The notes beneath the pieces are model-generated. The model was not told the DNA's origin. It did not search any database and worked only from the letters and a program-made list of their open reading frames with translations. 64,000 nucleotides of DNA, taken from contig NC_012870.2 in NCBI RefSeq assembly GCF_000003195.3, positions 35,218,741 to 35,282,740 on the forward strand, written 5' to 3'. Position 1 is the stretch's first letter. Each line of letters begins with the position of its first letter. The stretch is from Sorghum bicolor. Lineage: Eukaryota > Streptophyta > Magnoliopsida > Poales > Poaceae. Made by a program: the position numbers and the translations under genes. This document shows positions 13,321 to 23,908 of the stretch, piece after piece.

Positions 13321-14040
13321 GTATAATCTGGTAATATTTCTGTGCACTTTTTGGGTTTTAAGTGTTTACTTTGTATGCACATTTTTTTCTCCCTATTTTT
13401 CTTCATCAAACACAGATTAATAGCATATTTTCTCCAAGCTAGATTCACATGAGTCATAACATTTTAATTTCCCAATTCTGACCTCCTCACATGTCCATGT
13501 AATTATCTAACTGATGTTTTTTCTTCAGAAGGCCAACGTGTATAGGTTGTTGCCATTTTATAGCTGCAGTACAGGTTGTTGGATTGTACTTCTACATGGC
13601 TCATCGAAGTATGGTTTGTTGCATCCCAGAGCGAGCTCGACGCCGCCTTCAGCCGCGTGATGCGTGACATGGGATAGTGCCTTCTAATTTTCTTCATGCC
13701 TTTTTCAGGGTATTATACTATAAGTCATGTGTATCTACTATCTATAGAGCTTGAGACTTGGAGAGCTTGAGTTAAGTCCTGAGTTTAATTTGATGCAGTT
13801 GTTAGTGGAGGATTTTGAGAATAAGATTCAATTAAACTCTGCTGCTCCTGACTGCTGCCATTGGCATTTTTTTCTCCTTCTGCTGCTCCTGACAGTTCCA
13901 CACAGCTGCTCTCATTCCATCTGTTAGATCTACTTCTTACAGTCCATATACTTGTTGCTCTGTAAGAAATTTGAATGCCTGATTTTTGTGTCTACTGTCT
14001 ACTCTGATAAGTGATGAATTCCTATTTTTTCTATATCCAG

Positions 14041-14095
14041 GCTGCAAGTTCATTGAGGAGGAAGGACCCTGTCAACTCCTCCCAATCAAACAGAT
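14041..14095 (+). pseudogene. Exon-like fragment inside the Helitron
   Basis: This 55-bp block follows ATATCCAG and precedes GTGTAA. It is open in more than one frame (one reads CKFIEEEGPCQLLPIKQM), so the original frame is uncertain. No family is recognised. Confidence 0.22.
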
Positions 14096-15212
14096 GTGTA
14101 ATTTCTTCATCTTGATCTTCAATTATTTCTCTTTTTCCTGTTACATTCATTTTTGCTATAGTTTACAAAACTTCTAGAAGAAAAGCAGAGGATTGATATA
14201 GCGGGAGAGTACTACTCTTTCCGGTTCACTAAATTGCTATTCCTTTAATATTTTGCTCAATTTTTTTTATGTTTGCAGCAATAATTTTGGTGCAGATTGG
14301 AGATTGCAGGTTCACACCATGATGGAAAATTTTCTGAATTTTGTTATATGTTTGAATTCTGGATTTATAATTCATAGGTGATTTGCGATTCCAGTGATAT
14401 GGAATCGTTGGTGTGACTTGCATGCCTCTGCAGGCATGGCGTGGGAACTAGAGTAGGTGCCAGCTCTGACTCTTTATGGTCTTACCGGTGATATTTAGCT
14501 ATAGGTAGACATCTCTTGAATTTAGTTATGTCAGACTTCTAGACAGCTCGAGTTGTTAGCTGGAATCAAGTGATTGGACACTGAGAATGAGAGGGGACAG
14601 CAGCCAATGAAATTGATGCCAATACCACAACAAGGAAATATATTAAACAAATTTGGATAGTGATAATTTGCGCACATTATTGTGAGTTATCTGTATGATC
14701 TCTATGATCTCACGCAAATATTGGTTGTTTCATTTAAGGTATTATGGATTACAGAAGATATCCCTGTTTGCAGTAACAGATGTTGATGCTCAAATTACCT
14801 TTTCAATCATTAGTTTTGTGATGATCAAGTCATATTGATATTTCTGCAGGTATTTAAGAACATGTATTAATGAGAAACCAGGCTGCTTTTTCATTACAAC
14901 CAAACATGATCCTACTAGGCATATGACATTTATAGTCAAGAAATTTATTGAATTTTTGTAGCTTCTATTTGTACAACAACATAATTTGCAATCACTTACC
15001 TTAATAGGAGCCAGAAATATAGCTGCTGCAGTAATCTGCTCATTACAAAGCAAGGTGCTTAATAGTAAGATGAAAGGACAGTGGATGCATTCTTTATTGA
15101 TTTTCAATGCCACACTATCATAAAAGGTCTCCTTACTGAAACATGAGTGCTGGTTCACAAAACATATGCATATATGTGCAGTGCTAAGTCCTAACTGTTG
15201 ATGTGTTATTAG

Positions 15213-15333
15213 GCACTATGTTTCCCGCGATGTTGAAGAGCTCTCAAATGGCAAAGGCAGAAAGGACTGGATGCTTGGATGTTTCTATCTTCTGAGTGGG
15301 GTCATAATCTTCGCCTGCAACACTGTTCTATAG
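15213..15333 (+). pseudogene. Captured exon with a hydrophobic helix, possibly WAT1/EamA-like
   Basis: The block is bounded by a TTATTAG acceptor and a TAG|GTATAT donor. Its frame reads about 39 residues: a polar part (HYVSRDVEELSNGKGRKDW) and then a membrane-helix-like part (MLGCFYLLSGVIIFACNTVL). The last codon is TAG where CAG would restore a normal exon end before the donor, suggesting a single C-to-T nonsense change. The KDW-x-LGC-x-LLxGV pattern faintly recalls plant WAT1-related EamA transporters; this is tentative. Confidence 0.35.
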
Positions 15334-16028
15334 GTATATCTGAGTTTTAGACATTCAGTAAATGGTGCATGTTGTGTTCTTGTAACTTTAAGTACTGCAA
15401 ACTTGAAAAAGAGAGAATGCAAGGACTTTTTTGCAGGTATAATCATGACTTCTGAAATTCCTGTGTGTGTGTGGAACTTGGAATGTTAGCTGTGACAACA
15501 CTGTATGAGTGACAGTTTGATTTGGAGATGTCACAGCTCGAAGGGGTCATGAATCTTCATGCCCAGGGACGTAAGTGGCAATCGTTGATGCATGTTTGGG
15601 CTATTTGTTTCTTGATGCATTTGCCTAAAAATGGTGTTTGTTTCTTCGAAGGAATCCATATCTAATTAAGGAAATACATAAATAATAAAATAATTAATTG
15701 TTGTTGGTGTTTGTTGGGTTCATGGTGGATTATTTAAATAGTTGTCTAGAACTTAAAGATTTTTGCTGCTATATTTCAGATGGGTCCTCATTCGGCAAGC
15801 AGCTCACTGTATGGTGGGATTAAAGATGGGGAGGTTCTTTCTATTGGCATCACCTGATTTTATAATAAAATGGAATACACATGTTATTGTACCTGCACTG
15901 GTGTACTGCCTTTTTCTTTTAGATGATGCTAAATGGTACCCTTTTTGGTTTTAGCACTGACAAGAACCAGAAGAATTATTGCCCTTGATGATTGAGTTGG
16001 TATATTGGTCATCTCATGCTTGCTACAG

Positions 16029-16114
16029 AGAAGATCGGCAGAAAGGCACACCTTGCTGACCTTGCCAGTAGCCATGGCTTTGTTGTTACCAAGACCTATA
16101 GCTATGATGATTAA
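16029..16114 (+). pseudogene. Captured terminal exon with stop codon
   Basis: After a GCTACAG acceptor the frame reads KIGRKAHLADLASSHGFVVT and about 8 further residues to a TAA. It is intact and looks like the 3' coding exon of a soluble protein, followed by AT-rich 3' UTR-like DNA to the Helitron end. I do not recognise the family. Confidence 0.35.
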
Positions 16115-17822
16115 TTTGTATTGTAATTTGGATAAGTTACTCTTTAAGCATTGATTTGTACAATAATAACTTTATTGTCTCACGCATATTCTTCTCTCTT
16201 TGCTATGCTTGGTCAAGAAATGTCGATTGAGAGTTTTGCTGAGTTGCCGTTCCAGCTCTTTGTCTGTGTCGTGTGAATATTTATATCTTTTTTTTGATTG
16301 CTTGATTTGTGCTGCTAAATATCATCAAATATTATCGTAGCGTTAGCACGGGCAATATACTAGTTGCATTAAGTATAGGAGTTGGGTGAAACCCTTGCTG
16401 CATATATCACTCCTTGTCCAATAAATATACCTATGACCCTATGCAGATTCAGGATCGAATCTAAATGCTTAGCTATGCTTAGACCGGTAGAAGCCAGGTG
16501 ATGTCCTGTCACCTGAGTGAGATAGGTGGATACCTGAAAAGGTTGGCTATATATGCTATCATGGAAATAACCAAGTGATGAGGATGAATAATTGGAGACC
16601 GGGCGGGACGATGATAGAGAAGTAACAAGACATGGAGGTCTTGGGTGCCTATCTATCCCCGCCTGTGTCGATTAAGGACCGATCGTTGACGGCCCTCTTG
16701 TCATGTTGAACGCATGCCCCACACTTAGCTGTAAGGATAAGTCGTTCCGACCGCGAAGCCTGAACACTATCCGGGCCGGGAATCGGCCCGATGTACGCGT
16801 TGTATTGGTGATGGTTGAGGAGAACGACGAGGGCGCGGCGCGCAACCTTGGTATACCTTGGATACCTCGGTCGCCGGAACGGTCCTCGGGTACGGGCGGT
16901 GCCTGTCGAACCCGCGAATTGGTCCTGGATAGTGTAATACGGTGACCTGTAGCTCACTTGATCAGTGAGTGTGGTTTGTCTGGGGAATAAACTCGCCAGC
17001 TGGTTAGAAATCGATTCGAATCGCTATCGCTCCTGGACAGTGAGCACTTGACTTGAGCTTCGTCATCGTAGTAATGTTTATGGATCACTTGGATGGTTAT
17101 GGTATGATGATGTTGGAGATGCCACATCAAATATGGGTACTATTGTTGTATCTTAATCAAGGGATTGCTTGAGTACAGGTGCTAATCTAGATGATAGGTT
17201 AATGATTATTAACTTGAGCTAAATACCTGAAAGGATTACTTAGTTGCAACTCAAGCTTTTTATGCAAAAAGTGTTGTCAAGCTAGCTCCACCAATAAAGC
17301 CTTGCATACTCCTTGGTGTCATATTATTTCTGGTTTATGACGCGTAAGTCTAGCTGAGTACCTTCTCGTACTCAGGGTTTATTCCCACTTGTTGCAGGTT
17401 GTGATGTATCATGGCTACTGCAAGAGTTGGATGACTCCTACCATATTAGAGGAGTAAGATCATGGGCATGATCCTTCTTAGTTACCTCATCTATGTTGCT
17501 TTTGTTGGAGTTGACCTAGATACTGGCATGTATTTGAAATAAGGGCAATATTAGTTTCAAATTACTTTGCTTCTGCTACTTTTCAACTCAAGTTGTAATA
17601 ACTATCTTGAACTCCGATGTATATCAAACTACGTGTGAAATGGATCTAACATGTGACTTGTTATGTTGAATCACTACGATCTTGGCTTGTATGATGGTTG
17701 GTTTGAAATCCCTCGTGATTTCACGGACTACCGGGTTTATGAGAGTTCGATTCTGTTAAAGCAACTGCTTTGGCGGGAGTTTTTCATAGTTGATCTCTTG
17801 TAAATTGGGCGGTTCTGTTACA

Positions 17823-18351
17823 GGTTTGACTATACAATAAATGTATTGTAAGTATGTATACTTTATCTCCCACCTATGAGCTCTAGATATTAAAGCCTTA
17901 TTAGAGTAGGGTGAGAGAGAAGGCAATGTCACTATGCCTTATACCACAAATACCACATATCTTGAGAGAAGGCATATACCATCACTGCCTTGGTAAGGAT
18001 CCAGAAATACCACAAAAGAGAGATTTAGAAAGTCATACAAGGAACCTCTGAGTTTTATTTGAAAATCTGCAAAAAACTCCAGAACTATAGCTGATCAAGA
18101 ATAAGAGACATGACACTTGGCTAGACTGTTCTATCTTTTAACTACTCAAGACAGAAGTGACGGTTACAAGTCCCATGGTGAAAGGTAAAGTAAGTAAGTT
18201 TTAGTTCTTGACAGTTTACTCTAACTCAGAGATGAGATCTTATTTAAAAGCATGTGTACCGTCAAATTTTTAAAGATATTGCAACAACTTCTGATCCATC
18301 GCTGAGTCTATCCTTGCTCAGGGACGAGCAAGAGGTAAGCTTGGGGGAGTT
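17823..18351 (+). mobile_element. Element E, 3' end of internal region
   Basis: This is non-coding DNA ending in CAGGGACGAGCAAGAGG, then TAAGCTTGGGGGAGT, directly before an LTR start. The 'dangling' GCTTGGGGGAGT polypurine tract is typical of gypsy elements with long 3' UTRs (Athila-like, by memory). The rest of E's interior and its 5' LTR are not in the window. The abrupt join to the end of element A fits A having inserted into E. Confidence 0.6.
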
Positions 18352-19712
18352 TGTTGACGGTCCTTAAGTATCAAATTTAATTATTAAATAAACAAAGAAA
18401 AGGATCCAAATGAAATCAACATCTAGACTTAGGGTTTTATCTGACAGAATTCCATGAGTTTTGGTGTTTGTCTATTTCTACAGGGGGTTATCAGGAAATA
18501 CAGAAGAAAGGCCCACACGTCAGGATTACATAGAGATATTAACGTGCCGCGCAATTATCTTACATCTAGAAGACTCCAGAAGCCACGGGAAGGAAGCGGA
18601 GGCCGAACGGGGCCAGAGGCAGGGCGCCCGCCCTCCTGCCCTGGGCGCCCGCCCTGACTTGGAGCCCAATCAGGACTCTTTCTCTCGAGAGATCTCCACC
18701 GACCTAAAGGATAAAGAATAACCATTCAATCAATGTCGGTTTGATCCGACGGCCCAGGTTCACTTGAGGGGACTATATAACCGGACCACCTGGCCCCTGG
18801 AGGAGGCACCCCTTGATCATTATTCATTATTCATAGACAGAGCAAAAGCTAGGGTTTAGAGATGAGAGCTCTCCTCTCTTCTCTAAACTAGAGTAGATCT
18901 AGATAGTAGCAAGATGGAGAGCGAAGGAGGATTAGAGGAGAGGCCGGCCAGTCGGTTCTTCCTCCGGTTGTACTTCGTCATGATCAAGCTCTAATCAAGC
19001 TTGCTCATGGGATGACTCTGTAATCTACTTCTAATTCATTATGCAATTACTAATTATGTATGTTCNNNNNNNNNNNNNNNNNNNNNNNNNNNNNNNNNNN
19101 NNNNNNNNNNNNNNNNNNNNNNNNNNNNNNNNNNNNNNNNNNNNNNNNNNNNNNNNNNNNNNNNNTGCTTAGACCTAGATACTTGTGGATATCCCCTGTC
19201 TAGCTGGATCGTGTGGTAGGCCGCGTAGGTGACAGTTACGTTGGTCCTCTGTAGTCCACCTCTCGTTAGCAGGATGGGTAGGGTTTATTGGCCTAAGGAT
19301 AAGCATCCTTTGTGGTGTACTCTTATCACGTGGTTCGTCCCAGACATAGACATACCCCTTTGAAGTAGAGAAACCATAGTTATCCTCTCTATTCTGCTAC
19401 CATCGCCCATATACTAGAATTGCTCTATTCTCTTTTCCCATATTATCACTCACTGTTATCTCACCTTTAATATTATTCTTATTCAATTCTACCATCTTTC
19501 CTATTTACACTTATCTATTTATCTTGGTTAAGTTAGAGCGTAGTTGGTTCTCCCGTTTCTCTGTGGATACGATAAAACCTTTAACCGGGTAAAAGCTTCA
19601 ACGGTATCCGTGCGCTTGCGGATTATCTGTGTGCATATAAATACCATAGTACACTCTAGTGCCATGCTGGGGATGACAACCTAGTATCAAGTGGTGTTAG
19701 CAAGTGTCAACA
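18352..19712 (+). repeat. Element E, 3' LTR (contains sequence gap)
   Basis: It starts TGTTGAC and ends GTCAACA, a perfect 7-bp inverted pair, and a polypurine tract precedes it. It contains a TATA-like GGGGACTATATAACC at about 18,768-18,782. Of its 1,361 positions, 100 are Ns. The bases after it (19,713-19,717, GACGT) are element B sequence and should be E's right target duplication. Confidence 0.82.
19066..19165. other. Assembly gap (100 N)
   Basis: Exactly 100 Ns inside the E LTR. The round number indicates a placeholder of unknown true size, so the LTR length is uncertain and sequence could be missing or collapsed here. Confidence 0.98.
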
Positions 19713-22700
19713 GACGTACAGCGTATCGGTCCTTAAACGACACAGACGGGGATAGATTCACACCCAAGACCTCCATGCCTTGTTGCTTCACATCGTCATC
19801 CCGCCCGGTCTCAAATTCATTATTAGCACATGGTTATTTCCACGATAGCAAATATAGCCAACCGTGATCATATAGTGGACAAGGTAGGAATATATGCACC
19901 AACGGTTTCATTCAACTCCTATCACCTAATGCATCATATAAAGTTAACTCTTGTGCTGTTATAAAAAGAGAGGGTAGGAGACTTAGAATGCTCCGGGGCT
20001 TGCCTGGAATTCGACACAAGTCAGTTATGTCAGCTTGCATCGTCTTGACGACATCTAAGGTGCAACACTTGTTTAGTCCTTCCATCATGTCCTTCACGTG
20101 GTTCATCTAGCGTACCTAAATGAGATGCAAGTGTATGAACACGTAGAAGTGCAATAGATAATGCAGCACATGCAGCACATATAGTAAGCAAGATAAGCAT
20201 CATGTTACTCAACACATACATATGTCGCTTAAATAACATAACCAACATACTAAGATAGAAAACAATGCAAAACCAATCATATCAAGCATAGCACACATGT
20301 TTCACAAGATTTCAGGTGTCTTAACTTGGCCATTATCAAAGACATGAGTCACACCTAGCAATATACCAAGCAATGGCAATAACAGGAATCTGCCATTTTC
20401 AGCACTATTAACACCAGCTGAGAAAATAAATCATAACTAGAGATTCACAACTCCAAAAGACATTCAAGAAGACATTCTGGAAAGCTTACAAAATTATCTA
20501 CATTTGATATTTAGACATAAAAGCATGATTCTCAACTTAAGCTGGTCGAAATTATAAAGTTCCAGAATATGTCCCTGACAAACAGAGAGCAGCCATTTCT
20601 GGAATCAAATTTTGAACAGACATAACTCACAAACTACAAGGCCAAATACTACCGAATTTTAACATAAGCTAGATAAATAAATTATCTACAACTCTTCTAT
20701 AAACAAGATTCCCATAAAACATCAGTTACCTATTGTAATCCAAACAGTTCCACATACTGTCCAGAAACAACAATTGCAAACAATTAATTATTACCTTATG
20801 TTTCAAACATGCATTTGAGCAAAACCATTGTTACCAACAGTTTGCACATAACTAAAGAACACCAGAAAACATAGTGGTCATTACCAAATAAATTTATTTA
20901 ATGCCTTTCTTAATTTATTTGGATAATATGGTGAATTAAAGAACATATAACAAAAGTGTTCAATAAATTCCACCAAAAATTACAGTAGCTTCTAAATAAT
21001 ATCTATAGTCTACTGTATAAATTTCACTGCATTTGAATAAAGATATCAACATCTATGAAAAAGACAAATTGCTATTGCAATTAATCATGTGAGAGCAAGA
21101 TAAATGCACAAATCATATTTTCTTCAAACACATGGCCATATCATACATAAACATGATACAACAATATCATAGGATTGTATTGGAACAACATTTTCCATTT
21201 TTCCATTTTTATTTATAATTATAAACCATTTATCAACATGCATAAAGACATCTCTGTCCAAAACATGGACAGAATCTATCATGTCACATTAAACAGCCAT
21301 AACTTGAGTTTCATATGCCCATAAATTATGGTTATGTGCTTTCTAGAAAGCATACTAAATTGTGAACAACTTTGTTATAAACATCTAGAGCTAGATCTAC
21401 CAATAACAAGGTCTTACATAACAAACAATGCATCCCTGTCTGGGTTTATACAGAAACTGAAACAGTACTTTAAATCACTATAACTAAACATATGCTTGAC
21501 CAAAAATTATGCTATTTAGCATGATGGAAAAATTATGAAAAGTACTACAACTCATATATTTTCATCCAGGCATGATTCACAACCCAACTGAGCCAAACAA
21601 TATAAACATGTAGACCTACTCAGAATAGGAGCAAAGCAACACAGAGCATTTGTTATTTTTATAACTCTAAATCTGTCATGCCTAAATTCATGAAACTTTC
21701 ACCAGCCTCAAATATTATATGTAAAGCATGCCATGATATTTTCACATTTATTTGAGCAATAATACATTGGTTATGAAAAAGACAAATATAACAAGTAATT
21801 AAAACCGAACTGTACAGATATATTTTTACCGTTAAAACTTCAAACAAAAACATGGCATATTATAGATCTACTGCATAAAGAATTTCACAAGGATTCCAAA
21901 AGGTCCACATTTGCTATTTTACGACTTTTCTATGAATTTCTATACATTTCCAAAATTCACCCATGAAATCTGCAAAAACAAAAGAAAAGGAAAACAGATC
22001 TTGCCCCGGGAACCTTGGAGTTTCCAGAAATCACGCCATAGCCCACAAATACTATTCATATTCATATGAGTCTTAACTTCGCATCTGGAACCCTGAGTTG
22101 TTTCTTATTCGAACCCGAAGTCCTTCTTCTTTCTCTGCTCGAACAGAGGACGGAGGAGAATAGCTGGTTCCGGTCGGAGGGTGGCCACGTCGGTGGTGGA
22201 GAAGTGGTTGGGGAGGGCTAGGGGGCCCGTGCGCACCGTGTGGTGGCCAGGGCTCGCCTCGTGACGGTCTAAGGAGGCGAGGCCGCGTGAGCAGTTGTCG
22301 CCGGCGGCAATGTCTCCTAGGGCAAGTCGCTCGTCGAGGGAGACGCCCGCAGAAGGAGTCGGCGAGGCATGGGGCGACCATGGAAAGGCAATGGTGGTGC
22401 TGGCATGGGTAGAGGAGGGCCATAGGCAAGGAAGCAGCGATGACGACAGCTGCTCTGCTCGTCAGCCATGGCTGGTGACACACGGCAAGCAGATTGTAGC
22501 GAGAGGGAGTGGGCGAGTACCGGGGCGACTGCGGAGTCCGCGAGAGGGCTCGGGCATCCTCTCTGTAGGCGACAGGGGCGCAGGGCAGCTGTCCACGAAG
22601 GTGGAGTCGCGAGTGATGCATGGCGGCCACGTCCTGGCCACGCGTCGGCCATTGAAGCATTTCGACGAACAGGTGGCGGGCAACAGAGTGACCAGTGTGG

Positions 22701-23895
22701 GAGACAAATTTGTGCCATTTCCATGCCGAATTAGGAGATGGGCCAAATATGAAGTTTGTTGTCCTCGTGCTGATATACATTTTTCGTTTAAGTGTCATGG
22801 TCATTAGGATTACAGATTAATAGATAATTTGATGCCAACCTTTGAGTGTCAATGAATTGATAATGATTAGCAAAACTCAAAATTGATGACCAAAACGAAG
22901 TCAAACTGGTGTCATCTTTTGGAATGCTCTTGTCCACAATATGTACTCCATCTTATATTTTGGGACCCAAATAAGTTGTTTAGTAAAATTTGGAGAACGC
23001 GGAATGCCAACGTGATGAACTGCAAACCTAGACTTAGAAACTCTAAGTGCTGGAAATTATAGCAGATTCAATCTTGTGACTATTATTTGACATGCTTAGA
23101 AGATGATTCAGACTTAGTAACTTTAACAAAGATTGTAGTATGCAAACTATACAACAACTTTTTCAAAAGGACTTGTACTGGTTCGGTATTATTTGGAAGA
23201 TACAAGGCTCCCAACTAGGGTACCCGAAACTGAGCACCTCAGGACAGCCAAAATTCTGGAGTTCAAAACAGCACTGCATTGAATCTTGTAAACTTAATTT
23301 GACTAGGTTAGAGACAAAAATAGCTCTTGATCATTAAACAAAGTTTGTTCTACAGAATCTAAAATACAACTTTCATTTGAGGTTAAACCTCAGAACTACT
23401 ACAAAAGTCAAACTTTCACTTTGGTCAATGCAGCAACTTGATAAAGCTCAAACTAAGGTTTTAGGCTAATTGAAGCATTTTTTGGGCACAAGCTCAACAT
23501 GAACCCTTCATGACTTTTGTTGTAGAGTTCATCTAGAGTCATTTGGGCAAGGTTGCAATGAATGGTTGATGACCTATGGTTTTATTCACTTAATGAGGTC
23601 ATTCCAACAAGCATGTAACTTAACATTTCATGTGACCTTTTGATTCCAAACTCCATGAAACTTTTTGAGTGCTCACTATAGGCAGTGATGGATGTAAGAT
23701 ACATGAAAGAGGTTCCATTAATGTCACCCAAGCATACACTTCGAAAAGGTACTATATGTAAGCAAGGGTGTGTTCCCAAGTTTAACTTGAGGCTCACTTC
23801 ATGGATTGACTTTAACATGATCATCACCACTTATCAAGACATGTTTAAGCTCAAAACCTAAGGTTTAACTCGTGGCAAACACCTGGGGTGTTACA
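19713..23895 (-). repeat. Element B, 3' LTR (distal end cut off by E)
   Basis: On the minus strand it starts TGTAACACCCCAGGTGTT at 23,895 and can be followed to 19,713, where E interrupts it. It matches the reverse-oriented 5' LTR of B (30,294-38,452, excluding F) closely. About 115 bp present in the 5' LTR (about 30,440-30,556) are absent near 19,866. The distal ~1.1 kb, equivalent to 29,155-30,293, must lie on the far side of E and A, outside the window. Confidence 0.88.
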
Positions 23896-23896
23896 A

Positions 23897-23908
23897 CCCT
23901 CCCCCCTT
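23897..23908 (-). other. Polypurine tract of element B
   Basis: On the minus strand AAGGGGGGAGGG sits 1 bp before the LTR start and is preceded by CGGGATGAGATTCTTTT, nearly identical to the tract of element A. Confidence 0.88.

Larger units (their letters stand above)
11475..16363 (+). mobile_element. Non-autonomous Helitron carrying gene fragments
   Basis: The insert starts TCTCCACTACTATATAATCC and ends GGGCAATATACTAG, so it has the 5' TC and 3' CTRR termini of Helitrons, with no inverted repeats and no target duplication. Its 3' end nearly matches a second terminus on the other strand at 62,387 (GCGTTAGCACGGGCATTATACTAG, one base different). The usual subterminal hairpin is decayed here (TCGTA instead of CCGTG). 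Insertion fell between G and T rather than the usual A and T. No Rep/helicase ORF is present; instead there are several exon-sized, splice-site-bounded pieces in sense orientation. Confidence 0.9.
7846..17822 (+). repeat. Element A, 3' LTR, split by a Helitron
   Basis: The LTR begins TGTAACA and ends TGTTACA, a perfect 7-bp terminal inverted pair. Without the 4,889-bp Helitron at 11,475-16,363 it is about 5,088 bp, unusually long for a plant LTR. The join is exact: 11,474 continues at 16,364 as in the uninterrupted 5' LTR (around 2,736). The next bases (17,823-17,827, GGTTT) should be one copy of the target duplication; the other lies outside the window. Confidence 0.92.

Noticed and set aside
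17823..18351. Element A continuing past 17,822
   Set aside because: The text after TGTTACA does not match what follows the 5' LTR (primer site and interior), and A's LTR ends there with matching terminal bases; it belongs to element E.
22073..22804. 243-codon open frame on the minus strand
   Set aside because: It lies in the GC-rich core of element B's LTR, where frames are open on both strands; the other B LTR copy is split by F. No domain is visible, so it is treated as LTR sequence.
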